From positions 149,058-213,057 of the forward strand of contig NZ_SMBU01000006.1 in assembly GCF_004342485.1 (NCBI RefSeq): a DNA stretch of 64,000 bases. The letters are read 5' to 3'. Source of the stretch: Roseateles saccharophilus. Lineage in GTDB: Bacteria > Pseudomonadota > Gammaproteobacteria > Burkholderiales > Burkholderiaceae_C. The position numbers were made by a program, and so were the translations under genes. Below are positions 16,352 through 25,237 of the stretch, piece by piece. The number at the start of each line of letters is the position of its first letter. Position 1 is the first letter of the stretch. The notes under the pieces were generated by a model. The model was not told the DNA's origin, searched no databases, and worked only from the letters and a program-made list of their open reading frames with translations.

Positions 16352-18079
16352 ATGTCCATCCGCACAAGCATTTCGGCCGTCATGCCGCGCGCAGCCGCGT
16401 GGCTGGCAATCGGGGTCTTCGCTGGAGCCGCCGCGGCAGGCGGCAACCCCTTCAAGGCCACCACGCCCAATATGGGCGCCGGCGAAGGCAGCGAGTTGCG
16501 CACGCCGCTGCAGTTCGAGGAGGCGGCGCGGACCAACCCTCTGGCGGGCAGCCAGGTGCTGTTTTCCCGTTGCCGCCGCGCCCCGTTCGATGCCGCCGGG
16601 CTCTACCTGCCGCTGGCCGGCCAGGAGCACGACGCGATCGTCGGCGACACCCTCTTCGCCTACCCCGACGGCTCGACCTGCTTCAACCCGCAGAACGAGC
16701 AGAACATCGTCGTCGACCCGGCGAACGGCCGCCACCTGGTGACCTCGGCCAATGAATACCGGGCCAACGCGCATGTGGCCTATGTCTCGATGGACCGCGG
16801 CACGACCTGGGCCAATGTCGTGCTGCCGGGCTGGACGCGTGACACGGGCGGCGCTGGCCTGTTCGGCTTGCTCGACGTCTGCGGCGACCCGGTGCTGGCG
16901 TTCAGCCGCGACGGCGCGCGCCTCTACTACGCCGGGCTGGTCTGCAACATGGACAAGTACCCGCGGCAGATCTCCGGCGTGGCGGTGGCCGTGTCGACCG
17001 ACGGCGGCATGCATTGGGACGCGCCGGTGATGGTCAGCGTCGCCGCCGCGGGCAACTTCTTCCAGGACAAGGAGTGGATAGGCGTCGGCAACGACGGCAC
17101 GGTCTACGTCACCTGGACGCGCTTCTACCAGGGCCCCAAGGGCGCGGGCTATCTGCGCTCGCCCATCGTGATGGCCAGCTCCAGGACCGGCGGCAAGTCC
17201 TGGTCCGCGGTCAAGGAGGTGTCCGACGAGGCCCATCCCTACAACCAGGGCTCGCAGGTCGGCATGGCGCCGGACGGCACGCTCTACGTGGCCTACGAGG
17301 GGGCTTCGCCCGCCAGCGGCTTTGCGCAATCCGCGCTGGTCGTCGCCCGGTCGGTGGACGGCGGCACGATCTTCGCCAACACCGAAGTGGCGCGGGTCTT
17401 CGATGACGCCGACTGCTACCCGATCCAGCGGCCCGGCGCGCAAGACCGGCAGACGCTGTCCTTCATGCAGTTCCGCATCAACAGCTATCCGTCCATGGCG
17501 ATCGACCCCAGCAACGGCACGGTCGCGATCGTCTGGGCCGACAACGAAGGCGCCGGCAACTGCGGCAGCGGCGCGGCGGCCTTCGCGGGCACGACGTCCA
17601 ACCAGGTCAAGCTCGTCACCACGGGCAATGGCACGGCCTGGTCGGCGCCGCGCACGCTCACCACGGGCGCGGCCGACAAGGTCTACCCCTCCGTCGGCGC
17701 CAACGCCGGCCGCATCGTCGTGGGCTTCTACACGCGCGAGTATTCGCCGCTGCCGACCGCAGCCGATCGCCGCTGCGGCATCGCCGAGATCGACACCGCC
17801 ACCGGCAGCGTCCTGCTGCCGACCGATCCGGCCCGGCGCGACGCGCCCGTGTGCATGGACTGGGCCGTCCGCTCGTCCAGCGACAACTTCGCCACGCAGA
17901 CGCGCGTGTCGGCGCAGTCGTCCAACCCCTACATCCTGTTCGCGGGCTCCTTCATCGGCGACTACACCGGCACGGCGGTCGACGCCGCCGGCATGGCGGT
18001 GACCGTGTGGACCGACTTCCGCGGCAACCCGGGGATCACGAAACCGAACCAGGACGCGGTGCTCGGGATCGACTACTGA
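16352..18079 (+). CDS. Secreted BNR/sialidase-like beta-propeller protein
   Basis: 575 residues from the ATG at 16352, which is preceded by AAAGG. A signal peptide spans about residues 1-32 and ends AAAAG. The mature protein has repeated Asp-box (BNR) motifs S-x-D-x-G-x-x-W: SMDRGTTWANV, STDGGMHWDAP, SSRTGGKSWSAV and SVDGGTIF. This indicates a six-bladed propeller of the exo-alpha-sialidase-like superfamily. The sialidase catalytic Arg triad cannot be confirmed, so enzymatic activity is open; many such bacterial proteins have no known substrate. Several Cys residues suggest disulfides. An in-frame ATG at 16268 is less likely because it would bury the signal peptide. Confidence 0.75.
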   Translation: MSIRTSISAVMPRAAAWLAIGVFAGAAAAGGNPFKATTPNMGAGEGSELRTPLQFEEAARTNPLAGSQVLFSRCRRAPFDAAGLYLPLAGQEHDAIVGDTLFAYPDGSTCFNPQNEQNIVVDPANGRHLVTSANEYRANAHVAYVSMDRGTTWANVVLPGWTRDTGGAGLFGLLDVCGDPVLAFSRDGARLYYAGLVCNMDKYPRQISGVAVAVSTDGGMHWDAPVMVSVAAAGNFFQDKEWIGVGNDGTVYVTWTRFYQGPKGAGYLRSPIVMASSRTGGKSWSAVKEVSDEAHPYNQGSQVGMAPDGTLYVAYEGASPASGFAQSALVVARSVDGGTIFANTEVARVFDDADCYPIQRPGAQDRQTLSFMQFRINSYPSMAIDPSNGTVAIVWADNEGAGNCGSGAAAFAGTTSNQVKLVTTGNGTAWSAPRTLTTGAADKVYPSVGANAGRIVVGFYTREYSPLPTAADRRCGIAEIDTATGSVLLPTDPARRDAPVCMDWAVRSSSDNFATQTRVSAQSSNPYILFAGSFIGDYTGTAVDAAGMAVTVWTDFRGNPGITKPNQDAVLGIDY

Positions 18080-18096
18080 TCGACCCCGGCATCAAT

Positions 18097-18120
18097 CGCC
18101 GCCGCGCCGATGCGGCGGCG
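18097..18120 (+). terminator. Hairpin after BNR-protein gene
   Basis: CGCCGCCGC and GCGGCGGCG form a perfect 9-bp stem with loop GCCGAT, 17 bp after the stop, followed by CTTCTCC. It is likely a terminator, although it lacks a proper T-run. Confidence 0.55.
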
Positions 18121-18187
18121 CTTCTCCGCGGCTCGTGCCGAGGACGATACTTCCCACGGGCAATCCGCCCGGAAGCAGAAGATCCTC

Positions 18188-18745
18188 ATGATTCGCCGCC
18201 TGCCCCACATCGCCGCCTCGTTGTTCGCCGCAGTGGCCCTGTCGGGCTGCGGCTATCTGGGCAGCATCGCCACGGGCCATCTCGACATCGAGCAGGCCGA
18301 ATTGCAGGCGCGCATCGCGCCGCGGTTTCCGGTGCGCAACTGCAAGCTCGTCATCGCCTGCCTGGACCTGTCCAACCCGGTGGTCGTGCTCAGGGAGGGC
18401 GAGGACCGCATCGGCCTCACGGCGGACGTGAGGCTGCTGCTGGGCACCCGCGAGAGGACGGGGCGCATCGGCCTGTCCGGCCGGCCGCGCTATGTGCAGG
18501 ACGGTGGCCAGCTCTTCCTGGACGACCTGCAGATCAGCACGCTGGAGCTGGCCGGCTTCCCGGCCGAATACGCCGAACTCGTGAAGGCCAATGGCGCCGT
18601 GCTGGCCCGGCAGGCGATGCAGTCCCACCCCGTCTACACGCTGGACGCCAACACGGCCAAGGGGGCGTTCGCCAGGCAGGCCGTGCGCGACGTGAAGGTG
18701 GTCGACGGCAAGCTCAGGGTGAGCTTCGTCGGGGCGGGCGGCTAG
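18188..18745 (+). CDS. DUF1439-type lipoprotein
   Basis: 185 residues. A lipoprotein signal peptide ends in the lipobox LSGC near residue 21 (SLFAAVALSGCG). The mature part resembles the DUF1439 family (E. coli YceB-like): an amphipathic strand-rich domain with RFPVRNCKLV, DRIGLTADVRLLL and the C-terminal VRDVKVVDGKLRVSF. YceB-type proteins are lipid-binding-like outer-membrane lipoproteins of unknown role. The upstream in-frame ATG at 18110 would add a non-signal stretch overlapping the terminator hairpin, so 18188 is preferred. It is convergent with nosL. Confidence 0.75.
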   Translation: MIRRLPHIAASLFAAVALSGCGYLGSIATGHLDIEQAELQARIAPRFPVRNCKLVIACLDLSNPVVVLREGEDRIGLTADVRLLLGTRERTGRIGLSGRPRYVQDGGQLFLDDLQISTLELAGFPAEYAELVKANGAVLARQAMQSHPVYTLDANTAKGAFARQAVRDVKVVDGKLRVSFVGAGG

Positions 18746-18747
18746 GG

Positions 18748-18787
18748 CCTCACATCGCCTCAAGTCACCTCAGGTCACCTCACATAT
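18748..18787. repeat. Four degenerate 10-bp direct repeats
   Basis: The stretch reads as CCTCACATCG, CCTCAAGTCA, CCTCAGGTCA and CCTCACATAT. It fills the 34-bp gap between two convergent genes and runs into the nosL stop codon. Nothing else is visible in the gap. Confidence 0.6.
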
Positions 18788-19295
18788 GGCTGTCGTGCAG
18801 GGCGCCGCCGCTCAGATCGGCCATGCTGGGCGTGACGGCGGAAAATTCCAGCGCCCTGCCGCCCCATTGCGCGGCGAAGTCCTGCGCCCCGCGCAAGGTG
18901 CCGAAGCTGGCGATCGTCGGTCCCATCGATCCCTGGCGCCTGCTCCCCACCACGTAGAAGCCCGTCTTCGCGGCTATCCAATGGCCGCGCGGCTGGTTCC
19001 AGTCGGCCTGGGCCATGTCCTGCACGAAGGCGGCGCTGATGCGTCGGACCTGTTCCGGCTTGAGCAGCAGGGCGAACATCTCCACGGTGTCGCAGCACCA
19101 GTGCGCCTGGGTGTCGCCTTCGAAATAGAGCTGAGCCTTGGGGCCGGTGTAGTCGGACAGCTGCATGCCGTCGAGGTCGCACAGCGCGCCGGAGTCGGGG
19201 TCGTGGGCGACGATTTGCGGCTTCGCGGCTTCGCCGCATGCGGCCAGCAAGGGCATCAGGGCGAAGGAGGTGAGCCAGTGGCGACGGGTCAGCAT
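18780..19295 (-). CDS. nosL: NosL copper chaperone lipoprotein
   Basis: 171 residues. A lipoprotein signal (RRHWLTSFALMPLLAAC) is followed by a NosL domain. The Cys/Met copper region is ALCDLDGMQLSDY, followed by KAQLYFEGD and HWCCDTVEMFALL. The C-terminal part TGFYVVGSRRQGSMGPTIASF and LRGAQDFAAQWGG is typical. NosL delivers Cu(I) for assembly of the CuZ centre of NosZ through NosDFY. Last gene of the nos operon; its start overlaps nosY by 7 bp. Confidence 0.92.
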   Translation of the reverse strand: MLTRRHWLTSFALMPLLAACGEAAKPQIVAHDPDSGALCDLDGMQLSDYTGPKAQLYFEGDTQAHWCCDTVEMFALLLKPEQVRRISAAFVQDMAQADWNQPRGHWIAAKTGFYVVGSRRQGSMGPTIASFGTLRGAQDFAAQWGGRALEFSAVTPSMADLSGGALHDSHM

Positions 19296-20131
19296 GACGA
19301 GGAACTCCTGAACTTCCAAGCGGCCAGCAGCAGCGGCGCGACGATCCAGCCCAGCATGGCGGCAGTCAGCACGCCGGGGCGCATGAGGGCGTCGGGCACG
19401 ACGCTTGCCAGTCCGTACAGGCCGCGCATGTCCTCCATCGAGAACATGTTGAGGATACGGAACACATCGGTGGGATTGAGTAGCAGCACATAGCCCAGCA
19501 CGTCGCCGGACAACCAGGCGCCGAGCTGGCCGCTGCTCGCGACGAGCAGGCCGAGCAGCAGCAGGTCGAAGACGAGGACGAAGCCGAACCACAGCACCAT
19601 CGCGACGCCCGAGGCGCGCGCGCGTTCGCGCGCCACCACGGACAGGAGCATGGCCAGGCTCAGGAAGGCCAGGCCCAGCAGGGCCGAGCTCAGCATGAAG
19701 CCCAGGTAATGGAAAAGCCCGGCCCACGCAAAGGCACGGTAGACGAGCACCCCGACGATAGAGAAGCCCGCGAAGCTGGCGGCCAGCAGGGCCGCCGCCA
19801 GGCCCAGGTATTTGCCCAGCAGCAATTCCAGGCGTGTGATGGGCAGGGCAAGCAGCAGGTCGAGGGAGCCACGCTCGCGCTCGCCGACGATGGCGTCATA
19901 GCCCAGCAGCAAGGCCATCAGCGGCACCAGATAGATGGCGAGGCTGACCAGGCTGGTCACGGTGACCTCGACCGAGCGCAGGCCCACCTGTCCCTGCTGC
20001 GCCCCGCCGAAGTAGGCGATCGCCATCGAGAACACGGTGAACAGCAAGGCCGCCACCAGCGCCCAGCGGTTGCGCAGGCGGTCGCGGAACTCCTTGCCGG
20101 CCAGGGCGCCGATCATTTGCAAATGGATCAT
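19289..20131 (-). CDS. nosY: NosY ABC permease
   Basis: 280 residues with about six membrane helices. The N-terminal GKEFRDRLRNRWALVAALLF and the loop GYDAIVGERERGSLDLLLAL are hallmarks of ABC-2 type permeases of the NosY group. With NosF and NosD it forms the NosDFY complex that hands copper from NosL to NosZ. The ATG at 20131 lies one base after the nosF stop. Confidence 0.92.
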   Translation of the reverse strand: MIHLQMIGALAGKEFRDRLRNRWALVAALLFTVFSMAIAYFGGAQQGQVGLRSVEVTVTSLVSLAIYLVPLMALLLGYDAIVGERERGSLDLLLALPITRLELLLGKYLGLAAALLAASFAGFSIVGVLVYRAFAWAGLFHYLGFMLSSALLGLAFLSLAMLLSVVARERARASGVAMVLWFGFVLVFDLLLLGLLVASSGQLGAWLSGDVLGYVLLLNPTDVFRILNMFSMEDMRGLYGLASVVPDALMRPGVLTAAMLGWIVAPLLLAAWKFRSSSSC

Positions 20132-20132
20132 G

Positions 20133-21137
20133 TCAGGCCTCCACGCTCGAGAACGCCAGGGGCGCAGGTCCTGCCGCAACAGCCAGGGCGGCAGGGGACG
20201 ACTCCCGCCGTGTACTGAAGAACATGTCTTCGAGCGAGGGTTCGTTCAGGCTGAGATCGTCCAGCCTGGACGCCAGCGGCGCCAGCAGGGCCAGGACCTC
20301 CATCTTGAGCGGCCTCGGACAGCGGATGGTGCAACCGTTCGCACCGCCAACGACCGTCACGCCGGCCAAGGGTGCCAGCAGCGTCCGCAGTGCCGGCTCG
20401 ATATCGGCGCCCGCCCGGAGCTCGATCATCACCGGCAAGGCCAGTTGCTCGCGCAGGTCCTGCACGCTGCCGACCGCCTGCAGGCGGCCTTCGGCCATGA
20501 TCGCGAGTCGATCGACGCGGGACTGCAACTCGCTCAGCACGTGCGAGGTGATGATCAGCGTGACGCCGCGCGCGCGCAGTTCACCGAGCTGGGCGAAGAA
20601 GTCGCGGCGCGCCGCCGGGTCCAGCCCGTTCGTCGGCTCGTCCAGGAAGAGCACATGGGGCTCGCCCAGCAGCGCCTGTGCGAAGCCCAGGCGCTGGCGC
20701 ATGCCCTTGGAATATTCACGCACCGGGCGGTTCGCCGCCGCCGCCAGGCCCATCCGTTCCAGCAGGCCGGCGCAGGAGCGCAGATCGGCCTGCTTGAGGC
20801 GGGCGAAGAACTGCAGGGTCTCCAGGCCGCTCAGGTTGTCGTAGAGCACCAGGCTTTCGGGCAGGTAGCCGATATGGCGGCGCACTTCGCGAAACGCGCG
20901 CCCCGTGACCGCTTGCCCGGTGATGCGGATCGAGCCCGCGCTGGGCGTCAGCAGGCCCAGCATCATCTTGAACAAGGTGCTCTTGCCGGCGCCGTTGTGG
21001 CCGATGAGGGCGAAGAGCTCGCCCCGCTGCACCGTCAGGTCGATGCCATCGACCGCGCACAGGCGCCCGAAGCGTTTGCTGACGCCATTCAGGGCCACGG
21101 CCGCGGTGGCCCCGCTGTCATTGGAAGTGCCGGCCAT
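20133..21137 (-). CDS. nosF: NosF ABC ATPase
   Basis: 334 residues. Walker A is GHNGAGKST, the signature is REYSKGMRQRLGFAQAL, Walker B is VLFLDEPTNGLD, and the switch region is IITSHVLSELQ. A ~110-residue C-terminal domain follows, ending in a Pro/Ala-rich tail. This is a typical NosF except for the somewhat long tail. Its start overlaps the nosD stop by 20 bp, supporting tight coupling within nosDFYL. Confidence 0.92.
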   Translation of the reverse strand: MAGTSNDSGATAAVALNGVSKRFGRLCAVDGIDLTVQRGELFALIGHNGAGKSTLFKMMLGLLTPSAGSIRITGQAVTGRAFREVRRHIGYLPESLVLYDNLSGLETLQFFARLKQADLRSCAGLLERMGLAAAANRPVREYSKGMRQRLGFAQALLGEPHVLFLDEPTNGLDPAARRDFFAQLGELRARGVTLIITSHVLSELQSRVDRLAIMAEGRLQAVGSVQDLREQLALPVMIELRAGADIEPALRTLLAPLAGVTVVGGANGCTIRCPRPLKMEVLALLAPLASRLDDLSLNEPSLEDMFFSTRRESSPAALAVAAGPAPLAFSSVEA

Positions 21138-22383
21138 TCCATTGCCTCCACGAAGGGTTGAACGGTTGCATCTGCGGGTGGGCGTCCACCACGCTGGGGA
21201 CGCGCAACACCGGGAACTGGCGGCCCACCACGCGCAGCGCCTGCACCGCCGGGCTGCCCATCAGGATGCCGGTGGCGGGGTAACGCCACATCAATTGATC
21301 CACCATGTCATTGGCCTCGTAGGGCAGGTCGCCGACGCCGTCGCCGTCGCGATCCCAGCCCAGGTAATTGCTCCAGTGGTTGCCCTGGCCGGGCGCACCA
21401 CCCCAGCGCTCGTCGCGCGCGCCGACATAGCGGACCTGCTCGCGGTTCGAGATGAAGTCGTTGCCCTGCACCACGTTGCGGGTGGAGCCGGCGGACAGGT
21501 GCACGCCCACGCGGTTGCCGACCACCAGGTTGCCCTTGAGGGTGATGTACTCCGCGTCGTAGATGAAGAAGCCGCGGTCGTTGCCGGCCACCACGTTGTT
21601 CTCGATCACCGAATCCTGGATGGTGCGCAGCATGATCCCGTGGTCCGAGTTGCCCCAGGTGCGGTTGTTGCGAACCACCTGGTTGCGCACCTCCATCAGG
21701 GCCAGGCCGCCGCGGTTGTAGTAGCTCTCGTTGTCCTCCCACAGGTTGTAGTAGGAGTTCATGTAGTGGGTGCCGTAGCGGCTGTGGTGCAGCCGATTGC
21801 CGCGGAATTCGGCGTGGTGGGAGACGTCCACGTAGAGGGCGTCGCGCACGAAGCTGATGTTGTTGCCGACGATGCGGGCGCCGTTCGTGTTGTAGAGCTG
21901 CACGCCGTTGCCGCGCTGCGAGGAGGCGTGGTCGCGCTTGCCGACGATCAGGTTGTGCTCGACGTGCACGTCGTTGGCTTTCTCTATCCACAGGCCGAAC
22001 AGGTTGTAGACCAGATCGCAGTGCTGCACGACCGCCCGATGCGAGCCCGGCTCGATGTAGATGCCGGCGTTCTGCGCCTTCAGGTCATCCCCGGAGTCGC
22101 GCACGATCAGGCCGTCGAGCACCACATCCGTCGCGGCGACGCGCACGGTGTCCCCTTGCTGGCCGCCGCTGATCGTGGGGCGGTTCAATCCGCGCAGCGT
22201 GAGCGGCTTGCCGATGCGCAGGCCACCGGCATAGAGCCCGCGCTCGATCTCGATGACATCGCCAGGCGCCGCCTGGTCGATCGCCGCCTGCAAGGCCTCG
22301 CCCGGCTTGACCCGCCGGGTCGCGGCCTGGGCGACGCCGCAGGCCAGCAGGGCCAGGCAGAGGAGGATGGACCGGCGCCACAT
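21118..22383 (-). CDS. nosD: NosD periplasmic beta-helix protein
   Basis: 421 residues. A signal peptide (SILLCLALLACGVAQA) precedes a parallel beta-helix of CASH/PbH1 repeats, seen as recurring N-x-x-V and G-x-x-L/I units such as AVVQHCDLVYNLFGLWI and NNVVAGNDRGFFIYDAEY. The closing stretch NHWSNYLGWDRDGDGVGDLPY is a NosD signature. NosD is the periplasmic part of the NosDFY copper-transfer complex. Starting 5 bp after the nosR stop, it overlaps nosF. Confidence 0.93.
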   Translation of the reverse strand: MWRRSILLCLALLACGVAQAATRRVKPGEALQAAIDQAAPGDVIEIERGLYAGGLRIGKPLTLRGLNRPTISGGQQGDTVRVAATDVVLDGLIVRDSGDDLKAQNAGIYIEPGSHRAVVQHCDLVYNLFGLWIEKANDVHVEHNLIVGKRDHASSQRGNGVQLYNTNGARIVGNNISFVRDALYVDVSHHAEFRGNRLHHSRYGTHYMNSYYNLWEDNESYYNRGGLALMEVRNQVVRNNRTWGNSDHGIMLRTIQDSVIENNVVAGNDRGFFIYDAEYITLKGNLVVGNRVGVHLSAGSTRNVVQGNDFISNREQVRYVGARDERWGGAPGQGNHWSNYLGWDRDGDGVGDLPYEANDMVDQLMWRYPATGILMGSPAVQALRVVGRQFPVLRVPSVVDAHPQMQPFNPSWRQWNGRHFQ

Positions 22384-22388
22384 GGCGT

Positions 22389-25004
22389 TCACCCCAGCCA
22401 GCCCAGGGCCTTCAACCCCAGGAACAGCACCGCGCCCACCAGCAGGTTCTTGAAGCCGACATAGCAGAGCATGTCCATGTTCGTGGCGCGGCGGTAGTTG
22501 GCGCGCCACCAGGGGCCTTCCTTCACATAGCGGCGGCCGGACAGGCGGATCAGCACCTCGTAGACGCTCCAGCCGAACCACCAGGCGATGATGGCGCCCT
22601 GCGAGAGCCATCCCATCGCCGCCAGCACCCAGGCCACGCTGGCGGCCAGGGCCAGGGAGATGCCGGCCACCTGGAGTGCGCGCTGCGAATGCCAGCCCTC
22701 GGTGCTCCAGGGCCAGAAGTGGTCGCGCAACTCCATGACGATCCAGCGCAGGCCGCGCACATCCGTCTTGTGGGGCGGCTGCGCCGGCTCGGTCGCCATG
22801 CGCGGGTCCGGCCCATTCAGCACCGGCGCGGAGGCGGGCACGGGATGGATGGGAATGAAGTAGCCGTCGCGCCCGATCGGGGTCAGCGCCAGGCCGTCGC
22901 GCTCGCGGCGCTTGCGCTCCTTGGCCAGGGGCGGGCAACCCTTGGTGTCCGTGTACAGCACCATGCAGTCCAGGCAATGCAGGCATTCGCGATGGTCGAT
23001 GCGGCCGTCCGCGTCGATGGCCTGCGCACCGCAGCCGACCGCGCAGGCCTTGCACTGGTTGCAGTCCGGCTTGCGGCGCAGCCCGAACCAGCGGAAGGTG
23101 CTGGGCATGGCCAGCGCAGCGCCCAGGGGGCAGAGATATTTGCAGTAGGGCCGCTCGATGAAGATCGATACGCCCAGCAGCAGCGCGACGAACAGGCCAT
23201 AGGGCCAGGGGCGATGGCTGATGCCGACCAGGAAGGTGGTCTTGAACGGCTCGACCTCGGCCAGCTTCTCGGCCAGGCCCATGGAGAACATCGATACCGT
23301 CAGCAGGCTGAAGAAGAGCGCGTATTTCAGCCACTTGAGCCGGTGATGCCAGGCTTGCGGCAGGCGGCCCTGCCAGCGCTTCAGGCCGATGCGGCCGGAG
23401 ACCTTGTAGATCGCTTCCGACAGGGAACCGAAGGGGCACAGCCAGCCGCAGAAGAGGCCGCGCCCGAACAGGAACACCGTGACGATGATGAAGATCCAGA
23501 ACAGGAAGATGAAGGGGTCGCTCAGGAACAGGGACCAGGTCCACTGGAACAGCAGTGCATGGAACCAGGTCAGCACCTGGGTCACGCTGGGCTGGGCCAG
23601 CACGCCGAAGCCCACGAACACGATGCTCAAGGCCCAGGCCGAGTACTTGAACAGGTTGACGGGCCATTTGTTCTTGTGCGTGCTGCGGCGCGTCAGCGCG
23701 TCACGCATGCCGTAGACCACGCCCACGGCGACCAGCAGGCCGGCAAACAGCGCGATGGCGAGGCGTCGGCCCTGCCAGGCGCGCACCCAGGGCTCGTCGG
23801 CGTCCTTCACCTCCGGGCGGCCGCCCTGCAGCACTGCCGCCGGCAGCCAGTACTTGGCCTCGAACTTGGCGAAGCTGCGCTGGCCGGTGGCGCGGTCCAC
23901 GCGGTTGCCCAGGAAGCCGAGCTTCCAGGGGTAGGCGGGTGAAAAGGCCTTGGACCGGATGATGAAGATCGCGGCCTCGGTATAGCTGGGAGCCCCTTCG
24001 GCCTGGATGCCGTAGAGGTTCAGCGCATCGAGGTCCCGGAAGGTGAAGGAGTCGCCGCCCTGCGTGACCTGCACGCGGTCGAAGATGCCGCCGCGCACGA
24101 AGCCGGAGCCCTTGAACGATTCCTGCCCGGCGGTGCGGATCACGAAGATCGCGTGTTCGCCGGGCTTGAGGCGGGCCTGCAGGCTGTCGAAGCCGGCGGC
24201 GCCCAGGATGCTGCGTGCCAGGTCGGGCTGGTTCAGGTCACCGAACCAGAGCTCGATGAAGGGCTCGCCACCGCGTGGAAGGCCGACCTGTTCGGGGCGA
24301 ACCGTCAGCGCTTGAACCAGACCCTGCTTGACCAGTTCTGGCCAGCGCCAGTGCGCCCCGGTGACGGCGAAATGCGCTGGATCGCGCACGGTGGGCGCCA
24401 GGATGCCGACCTGGCGGGCGACGGCCGCGCCGGACATCGTCACCACCTGGTTCTGCGCAATCACGGTGACCGTGGCGCCCGAGATCGCATCGACGCCCAC
24501 CACGCCTTCTTCCGGCCGGGAGGGGCCCACCTCGATCTTGTCGGCGACCGACTTGCCGACGTACTGCTGGTTGAAATTGAGCAGGGCCGACTCGGGAATG
24601 CCGAGCAGCAGGATGGGTTCGGAGTGCTTGAGCACCTTCAGTCCCACGAAGCGCCCGGCCAGGTCCAGCCCGATCAGCGTCACGACCGGCTTGCCCGAAT
24701 AGGCAGGCGTGTCGGTGATGTCGGTGGACAGCATCACATAGCCCAGCAGCTGCCGCTTGCCCGCGACGGCCTCGCCATAGGCCTCCACATAGGGCGGGCT
24801 GCCGACGCGCTCGGAAAAGCTGCGGGCGCCCGGGAAGACGTCCCGGCAAGGCAGGAGGGCGCACATGTCCTTGGCCGTCGACAGCTCGGCCGGCAAGGCG
24901 GCTTCGTAAGACCCCGCCCACGCCGGCAACGCAGTGACCAGCCCGGCAAGGGTCAAAAAAAGCGCGGCCGCCAGGGCCGCGAAGTGTCGATGAATGGCTC
25001 GCAT
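22389..25004 (-). CDS. nosR: NosR flavo-iron-sulfur membrane protein, long form
   Basis: 871 residues. After a signal peptide comes the periplasmic FMN-binding domain. It holds the covalent flavin threonine Thr178 in DAISGATVT. A membrane domain with CGWLCPFG and CKYLCPLG motifs follows, then two [4Fe-4S] motifs (CNQCKACAVGC and CLHCLDC...GCPP). NosR passes electrons to NosZ and is needed for its activity. The C-terminus carries about 130 further residues with two or three hydrophobic helices after the ferredoxin part, making the protein longer than the ~720-750 residues of classical NosR. The ATG at 25004 begins the signal peptide. A flavin transferase to load FMN (nosX) is 2.8 kb away. Confidence 0.93.
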   Translation of the reverse strand: MRAIHRHFAALAAALFLTLAGLVTALPAWAGSYEAALPAELSTAKDMCALLPCRDVFPGARSFSERVGSPPYVEAYGEAVAGKRQLLGYVMLSTDITDTPAYSGKPVVTLIGLDLAGRFVGLKVLKHSEPILLLGIPESALLNFNQQYVGKSVADKIEVGPSRPEEGVVGVDAISGATVTVIAQNQVVTMSGAAVARQVGILAPTVRDPAHFAVTGAHWRWPELVKQGLVQALTVRPEQVGLPRGGEPFIELWFGDLNQPDLARSILGAAGFDSLQARLKPGEHAIFVIRTAGQESFKGSGFVRGGIFDRVQVTQGGDSFTFRDLDALNLYGIQAEGAPSYTEAAIFIIRSKAFSPAYPWKLGFLGNRVDRATGQRSFAKFEAKYWLPAAVLQGGRPEVKDADEPWVRAWQGRRLAIALFAGLLVAVGVVYGMRDALTRRSTHKNKWPVNLFKYSAWALSIVFVGFGVLAQPSVTQVLTWFHALLFQWTWSLFLSDPFIFLFWIFIIVTVFLFGRGLFCGWLCPFGSLSEAIYKVSGRIGLKRWQGRLPQAWHHRLKWLKYALFFSLLTVSMFSMGLAEKLAEVEPFKTTFLVGISHRPWPYGLFVALLLGVSIFIERPYCKYLCPLGAALAMPSTFRWFGLRRKPDCNQCKACAVGCGAQAIDADGRIDHRECLHCLDCMVLYTDTKGCPPLAKERKRRERDGLALTPIGRDGYFIPIHPVPASAPVLNGPDPRMATEPAQPPHKTDVRGLRWIVMELRDHFWPWSTEGWHSQRALQVAGISLALAASVAWVLAAMGWLSQGAIIAWWFGWSVYEVLIRLSGRRYVKEGPWWRANYRRATNMDMLCYVGFKNLLVGAVLFLGLKALGWLG

Positions 25005-25189
25005 GCTTCTCCCTGCCGGAGCCGCCGGGGCTCGAGACCGGCGGCTCCGTTTACTGCTCAGTAACCCGCTCCACGACTGATGGGAGCTACACATTTCACT
25101 GACTCGCTGCCCCGTTCGCCGCCCCTGAACGCAGGAAGCGAGCCGAACCCGGCGGCACCCGGTGGCCAGGCGGAGCCTGATCCACGGGT

Positions 25190-25231
25190 GCGCCCCCTTG
25201 AGGGGGCCGGCGCAGCCGGTAGGGGGTGGGG
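25190..25231 (-). repeat. Gene-end dispersed repeat, copy 3
   Basis: Directly after the nosZ stop. Read on the minus strand it is CCCCACCCCCTACCGGCTGC, then GCCGGCCCCCTCAAGGGGGCGC, matching copies 1 and 2 but without the distal CCGGCAAAGCCGG block. The 233-bp nosZ-nosR gap (25005-25237) contains no gene and otherwise holds only GC-rich sequence. Confidence 0.7.
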
Positions 25232-25237
25232 TTAATT

